Part shown: positions 57,900 to 64,000 of the stretch, piece by piece
Layout: every line of letters begins with the position of its first letter
How positions within the stretch are numbered: the first letter of the stretch is position 1
NCBI GenBank assembly: GCA_015680685.1
Contig: MNCI01027083.1
Coordinates: 23,174-87,173 of the forward strand
DNA length: 64,000 nt
Direction of reading: 5' to 3'
Source of the DNA: Gnetum montanum
Lineage: Eukaryota > Streptophyta > Gnetopsida > Gnetales > Gnetaceae
The notes under the pieces: generated by a model
Databases searched by the model: none
What the model was told of the DNA's origin: nothing
Seen by the model: only the letters and a program-made list of their open reading frames with translations
Translations under genes and position numbers: made by a program

Positions 57900-60252
57900 A
57901 CAGGATTTGGTTTTTGAACTACTCAACTATGGAACTAGTTGTAAGTTAATAGCCTTGGTAGTGTTACGCTGCTGTGGTTGTGCTAGAATTTCACCCAACA
58001 TGGATGGAGTAGGTGGTAATTGGGTTGAGGGTGGAGGGGCATGTGTAGAAAGATGAGAAGGATGATAAGGATATTGGGATTCCCCTCTAGGAGATGGAGA
58101 ATGAGCTCTATAGTACTCTGTAGGATAGTAGTGCTACTAGAATGAAGCATGATTGGAATAGTCACATGGAGATATGGGTTGTTGAACATAGTATCCATAT
58201 GGATCTAGCTACTTATAAGGGTACTACCTTGACAATGGCATTCTCCACAACTATGGGTGTTAGCACTACTGGTACTACTCATATACTTATGGTGGGGATC
58301 CACTTGGATAATAAGTTTGTTGTTGGTAAAACTACCTGGGATTGCCTTAAGGATAAGGCAATCTTTTGGGTGCTTGCCTTCTTGCCAACCTAGGATTTAG
58401 GGCATATACCCCATGATCTTGTAGGTGTGACACAATAGGGTAACATCCCTTAGGATGTTCATATTGGCAAATGTCACACCCACCATCATCATCAGATTCT
58501 GAATCCACAACCTCTTCTACTGCAATAGCTTTGCCCTTACCCCTTTGGTAGGAACATTAAGCTTCCTTCCTTCTCCTACAATCACAATCACTACTTTGCT
58601 CATTGGATTCTTCTACAATTTTTGGAGTAGTCTGGAATTTTTTATTCAAAGATTCCCATATTTTATACACCTTGGCTAAAATTTTTAAAATAGATTTTTG
58701 AATTAGCAAAGTTTTTCATTGTACCACTTCATCAACTGGTGCCTCCTCCTACCTATCACAAAATTGAACCTTCCTTTTTTTGATGGAAGGGTCTCAGTTA
58801 TATTCCTTAGCAATTTCTCATTTCCTTAATTCTTCTTCTTATTTTGCAACCTACTCAATCAACCTTTCGATCTAATGGGCTCTAAGTTCTAATAATCTCC
58901 CATTTTCATAGACCCCAAGAGTTCTTCATGTTTCTGATTAGAGTTCATCTATGATATGGTGAAGTTTCTCTCGCTGAGAATAAACATGGCTAGGGAATCA
59001 GTGCAAAAGAGAATAGTACCTATCCATGGTTGTGTCCAAGGGTTCATGTCTTCCTTGTCACCAACCTTAGATTTAATTTCTCAGGTTGGACACTCAAGAG
59101 TACATCTTATATTTATCATTAAACAACCCAAGCATCATAAACCATCTATGAATTTTTTCTAGCTTTAAAGAGTGGTACCAACTTTCTGCTTCTTTTGTAA
59201 GTGTTCTAGAAAATAGCTTAATTTTTTTCAATCATTTTTAATGTTCTGCAAGGAATAGGCATCATGAAAGACTTAAAGATCGGTGTGTAGATCTGATCCA
59301 CCTCAAGTTTGGGGATATTTTTCATGTTCAACCTCTTGATTTTGCTATCTTTCACATGCTTGGTTGGAATTTNGTTCATGTTCAACCTCTTGATTCTGCT
59401 ATCTTTCACATGCTTGGTTGGAATTTTCATGGCCTCTACGATGTTCAACATACTTCAAGTTGTAAGAAAAAGCCCATTATCATCATGATTTCGATGATGC
59501 TTCTGATGTTCTCTACTACCCCTTCTTTCATGGTGGGGCCTACAATCATTATTGTCCCACCGTTCACCTCCATCATGATTTTCTCCTTTGTTATTTTGGT
59601 CAAATTCAAAGGAGAAGGAAGAAGATGCAGATGAAGAGGATGAAGAGGGAGGAGAACTACCACCACCATGGTGTATGCCACCTCCTCTCCTCTTTTTATG
59701 GCTACAATAATTAGATTCATCATCATTATGATGCTTACCTTAGCCCCTGCCATGACTCCCACTTTTTCCTAAACTAGGATTATTGATAGTGGACTGTATG
59801 TTTGGGTTCAAGCCTCCTTCACTATAGTCAAGGGGTGGAGAATCTTCATGTTAAGAAACCCAAAAGGGAGGATCCTCATTATCTTCTTGGTTTAGCAGGA
59901 ACAAGGGATTAGTGAACTATGTTACCTTTGTAGCTTCATGGAACTTCTTTTGGTGCTAATCTCTTTTGCATTATGTTTTAGTGCGATGATAGTCTCGATA
60001 GACATGGTCCTACACAACATATTCTTCATGAAGATCCTAGATGCCCAACCTCTTAAGAGCTTGGAGTAGCATCCTAGCAATAGATCGGTTAGGCAACAAC
60101 ACAACGTTACCCTTCATGTCTCTCCACCATAGGTGTTTAACTAAGTGTAGGATGAAGGTGAAATTAAGCACAAATTCATCTATATGAGTATACACCACTT
60201 TGAATTCTTAGGGCATTGGTGGTTTCAATTCATGCGTATGAGAAGAAGACAT
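57900..60252 (-). pseudogene. Gag of the Athila-like element
   Basis: Start at 60252 (MSSSHTHELKPPMP), about 140 bases past the primer site. Early text VLNFTFILHLVKHLWWRDMK, then a Ser/Gly/His-rich stretch (HHGGGSSPPSSSSS near 59660) and a Pro-rich C-terminal part (58010-58060). A 55-bp duplication flanks an N at 59373. Homologous to gag at 900-3178. Confidence 0.65.
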
Positions 60253-60388
60253 TTTCACTTAGAAGAAAAATAGTAGTGTGCTTTAATTATTATTATTATT
60301 ATTTGAATTATTGCAACCTTAGGATTTGTTCCAATGATCTTAAATAATTTTCACTAAGTCCTAGATAGTGCATGTCACTAAATAAAAT

Positions 60389-60407
60389 CCCCTAAACAAT
60401 GGTGCCA
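60389..60407 (-). promoter_or_regulatory. Primer-binding site of element 3
   Basis: TGGCACCATTGTTTAGGGG on the minus strand, adjacent to the LTR end. Resembles the Athila tRNA-Asp site TGGCGCCGTTGCCGGGG. Confidence 0.7.
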
Positions 60408-60408
60408 A

Positions 60409-61663
60409 TGATGAGAAGTGAGTAGACCCTATGCCCAACCATATGAATCACAAGTGTTTATGCATGATCTAGTTGAATTTCAAGGACTTTTAGGTTTTTA
60501 TGTACACTAGTCTAGGAGGTGAATCAACTGTTGTAATTGTTGTCTTTTCAGTTACACTTGTGAGTACAAGGGTATGGTTAAGTATAACTGGGGCATATGA
60601 TTTTTATCATTTTTATCATTTTATGTTCTAAGTTACTTAAGAATAAATAATAAATAATAATGTAATTAATTTCTAAATTAATCTAACTAGCTAACACTTA
60701 ACTAATCCTAACATAAGCATCCATACCCACTTGCCATACACATCCTGAGCACGTATAGTGCTATTGGGTTACCAAATGTTAAGCATAACTAGGATTACCA
60801 AGTATTACATGTATGATTGAAGTGGTCAGACTTATGTTTACTATTTAATTTATCTTAATTAATTACTTTAATTACTTAAAAAAATTTAACAAAATTGCTT
60901 AAAATATTAAATGCATAAAGGAGATAATTAATCTAATCCAAGTGATGCAAGGTTTGATTAGAAAGCTCATCTTTATTATTACACACACTAAAGTGCTCAA
61001 GCTTAACAGTTCTCAAATAATGATCCATTCACTCTTTGAATCCTACTATGGACACTTAGAAAATATTTTAATTGTTGGGAAGAAAAACTGCAAGAAATTC
61101 ATTACAACTATGAGACTTGATGTCATAACTTCCACAAAAGGTGCACATTTATAGGTGAAAATAGTTTGTTGCTTCGATGATCACATGCCAATGAATTAAA
61201 CCTTGCATCAATGTGATCACATTGATGAGGTCACATCGATGGCATCCATCAACATGGCCAAACCATGACGCTTTATCAGAAACTCCTTTATAGTATTTTC
61301 TAAAATTATCCTCATAGATCATGGAGAATTATGCATTTCTAAATATTAATAGCTTTCTATTATATCTTGGGAGATTATAAGGGAAATGATGGAACATTGG
61401 ATAGTATTTGATAAGTCCGTACCAAGGATTATTTAGAGAATTTGAAGCAAATGAAATAGATTCCTCTATATCAATTTATAGCACATGTATCGAAATTGGC
61501 TCTAGCTCATATGAGGCATTCACTTGTTTTAAAGTTGATGTGAAAGCTATCAACTTTATTAGTTCATCTCCTTTAACTAACTTGGCTACTCTCCATTGTA
61601 TATCATATTTTTATAGTTTCATAATCCATTTGGATTTCTTTTCTAAAGGATCCTTGAAGAGCA
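60409..61663 (-). repeat. 5' LTR of element 3 (LTR B)
   Basis: 1255 bp. Low end TGATGAGAAG beside the primer site; high end AGCA|CCTAA at 61663. Partner of 21649-22426. Minus-strand TATA (CTATAAAT) at 61147-61154. Confidence 0.8.
61147..61154 (-). promoter_or_regulatory. TATA box in LTR B
   Basis: The minus strand reads CACCTATAAATGTGC at the position conserved in the related LTRs. Confidence 0.55.
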
Positions 61664-62690
61664 CCTAAGTAGATCCTATGTATAACCATATGATCCACAA
61701 GTGTTCTATCTATGGATGATTACTAATACTCATGTTTAAAAAGTTGTTTGTTAAATTATTGATCATAATCTTCCCACTTGGACTATGTGTAACTATAATA
61801 TGCATGGTTTAGCATGGCATGATACATTTGGTAAGCTAAGATAAAATATAGAAATTAAGTATTTAAATCTAATGAATAATGGAAACAAATCCTAAACCAG
61901 CTTAAGGATGATGAGCATTCATTCTTGATCTACCATATATGCCCTAATCTAGTGTAGTCACTATTGGTATTACCAAGCAATACACTACTAGATGTACTAA
62001 GCAATATTGCTACTAGGTTACCAAGTGAAAATGTTATACTTAAAACCAATCATACTCATTATACCAATTTACTATTAAGTATGAAAGTAAATCATTAAGC
62101 TATGTTTATTGGAATATGAAGAACATGGAAAACTAAATGCTAAAGAAGTAAAATTAATCTAAGTCAAAATGTTGTAATGGAGAGAAACAATATTAACCTT
62201 TATTGTTGTTCATGAAATATGTCGAGGTACATTCCACTCAAATAAAAATTTTAGACAATTATTTCAAACCATGCTATAGGCATTTACTAACTACTAACAA
62301 ATTCATGAAAATAAACTAGTAGATTTTGGCTATAATTATGATTTAAAATATGTATTTAATGTTGTAGGTAGATAGTATTTATAGTGCAAACCAACCCTAG
62401 ATACATTACAGCAATGATATTACATGATGAAATATGATATTGTAGTTTTGATATCATAATTTTTAATTTTATTATTTATCATAACCCCATAGCTAACTAA
62501 AAATATTTCCTCAAATTAAAAAAAAATTATGGAAATCATAACTAACTAATTAAGTAGTACATTACAAAGTTTTATTCAAGTGGATGTTTCATAAAAATGA
62601 CCAAAATTTTGGGTAGACATAAAAGATTTATAAAATTTTGTAGAATTTCCAAAACTTACATATGATAAGTCTTTAAGTGATTCCTAACAA
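61664..62690 (-). repeat. LTR C, split by element 3
   Basis: Starts CCTAAGTAGATCCTATG and aligns with LTR A and LTR B in the first 150 or so bases and around the TATA box (minus CTATAAATA, 62376-62384). Its own terminal bases are at 21634-21648. It is probably the 3' LTR of the element whose extra ORF begins at about 62700; the high boundary is approximate. Confidence 0.6.
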
Positions 62691-62699
62691 TGGTGGCTC

Positions 62700-64000
62700 T
62701 TCCTACATTAGCTACTTTGGTGATTGATCTATTGTTTTTACTCCTCTCTTTAGGGGAAAAGAATCTACATGCATCTAGTTTCTCCTCATTAGTCTATGGA
62801 TCATTGACTTTCCTAGCTAGGATGGCCAAGTTATGTATTGTATCTAGTTTCCATGAATATGGTAGTTTAAGAAACAATTATTCTCTTGGATAAACTAGGC
62901 CACAAATTTTGTGTGTTCAACTTTAAATAATTGCCCTCATCATTTTAGGTCCTAGTATAATGTACCTTTTACTAAGTATATGAATTCTCGTTAACCTATG
63001 AATTTTCCTTAAGGACTTCCAACTTTGCATTAGTAATGTGTAATTTTTGCTTAACTTCATTGTGGAGTGGATGCTCATGTTCAGAGAGCAAGAGCATGGT
63101 AATGACTTACTTCTCTAACTCATTTTAGGACCTTCCTACTATGATCATGGATACGTTAACATATTGCAAGTTGGCTAACTTCATGTATTTTGTTATGTCC
63201 TTGATTTACAACTCCTTTATTCTAATATTTTCTTGATTTATTTCATTAATTATTTTGAGCAAGAGCATGGTAATGACTTACTTCTCTAACACATTTTAGG
63301 ACATTTATACTATGAGCATGGATAAGTTAACATATCGCAAGTTGGCTAACTTCATGTATTTTGTTATGTACTTGATTTACAACACCTTTATTCTAATCTT
63401 TGCTTGATTTATTTCATTAATTCTTTTGAGGATTTATTGCCAATTTGGATTGGTAAGTTGTTGGAGAGTGGGATTAAGTTTGCTCTTGGCTATCTAGTTT
63501 TCTTTCTCATTAATTTCTTTTTGGAGTCCTACCTAATCTTTTTCTTTCTTGTCTCACTCTACCATGCCCCAATCTCAATTGCTAACTTCTAGTGGATGAT
63601 GCAAACATTCTTCATAAGTTGATATCTATTCTATCTAGCCAACTTGTAGATGTCCAAATTAATATTTTCTAACCATTCATAAAAATGTTAAAGGTTTTTT
63701 TCCAATTAGTTCTTTTTCTTCTTCATCTTAAGTAATCCCTATCTTTTTATAGTAAGGACTTTGTTCTGTTCTACTAACATGGAAATGTTCTTGTTTATTG
63801 CATGAATCCTAACATTTGCTAATGATGCATTGCACATGACCTTTTCCTTCTACATCTCCATTTGTTATTACTTGATGTTTAATTAGATGATGACATCATC
63901 ATGAAACTAGTTAAGCATTTTTGAAGCAATGAATCATACAAGATAAGCCATCTAGGCACAAAGTTCACAACTTCATCTTGTACTTTTTGGTTTAGAGATT
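62700..64000 (-). pseudogene. Extra ORF of a second Athila-like element (element 5), partial
   Basis: The DNA parallels 49650-50230 (e.g. CAAGTTGGCTAACTTCATGTA versus GCAAGCTCCATGTACTCTAT). Minus-strand coiled-coil text is interrupted by stops and by a 171-bp tandem duplication. Runs off the right edge. Confidence 0.5.
63086..63427. repeat. 171-bp tandem duplication
   Basis: GAGCAAGAGCATGGTAATGA begins both units (63086 and 63257). The copies differ at only a handful of positions across 171 bp. Confidence 0.9.

Larger units (their letters stand above)
21649..61663 (-). mobile_element. Athila-like Ty3/gypsy element (element 3), split by nested insertions
   Basis: Minus-strand order, from high to low coordinates: 5' LTR 60409-61663, primer site, gag, protease, RT, RNase H, integrase, an extra ORF (52138-49330), then the 3' LTR remnant 21649-22426. 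CCTAA occurs just outside both ends (21644-21648 and 61664-61668), a perfect 5-bp target duplication. Subtracting the 22427-48181 insertion leaves about 14.3 kb. All coding parts carry stops. The Athila-lineage call comes from the tRNA-Asp-like primer site, the integrase text FDIWGIEFMG, the protease context PVDFLVI, and an additional ORF downstream of integrase. Confidence 0.8.

Noticed and set aside
1-64000. Bacterial-type features such as operons, CRISPR arrays, attachment sites or IS elements
   Set aside because: No regularly spaced repeats with unique spacers, no ribosome-binding-site-led gene clusters; all structure is of plant LTR retrotransposon or pararetrovirus type.

Overview
The window looks like intergenic DNA of a plant with a large, repeat-rich nuclear genome, most likely a gymnosperm. 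That assignment is an inference. It rests on AT-rich, gene-free DNA filled with old nested LTR retrotransposons, heavy stop-codon decay, LTR pairs differing mostly by transitions, and an endogenous plant pararetrovirus (Caulimoviridae). I see no intact host gene, no tRNA or rRNA gene and no CRISPR. Almost every coding trace is broken by stops and frameshifts, so these are fossils.

Layout. 1-4512: the 5' end of an Athila-like Ty3/gypsy element on the minus strand (gag/protease remains, primer-binding site, 5' LTR at about 3324-4512). 6303-12258: a separate LTR element on the minus strand with a Met-tRNA-type primer-binding site, flanked by near-matching AGTTT/AATTT, with no recognisable pol. 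14150-21030: a scrambled endogenous pararetrovirus carrying RT/RNase H, aspartic protease, RT, a movement-protein-like domain, coat protein and a zinc knuckle. It ends in a palindrome of about 520 bp whose loop holds a Met-tRNA-like primer-binding site. 20990-21633: integrase remains of an old gypsy element.

21634-62690 is a Russian-doll nest that I could order from its target-site duplications. An LTR (LTR C, 61664-62690 plus a few bases at 21634-21648) was split by an Athila-like element on the minus strand (21649-61663, duplication CCTAA). That element contains a second, pol-less, minus-strand element with 2.3-kb LTRs (22427-48181, TCAAA). The right LTR of the second element was in turn split by a 19.4-kb plus-strand Tat/Ogre-like gypsy element (28622-48007, CCCTG/CCCTA). 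62700-64000 is the 3' part of a further Athila-like element.

The most unusual content is inside the 19.4-kb element. Its protease and reverse transcriptase are separated by about 6 kb. Reading the opposite strand of that gap (39858 to about 35213) shows a decayed multi-exon gene with believable splice sites, a MAPRK start and an acidic C-terminus. Three tandem arrays, two in the gap and one downstream of pol, share a TAAAACTAGC-like core. The LTRs and antisense introns are studded with GCTACGC/GCGTAGC palindromes. The other leading signals are the primer-site-centred palindrome and the domain order of the pararetrovirus.
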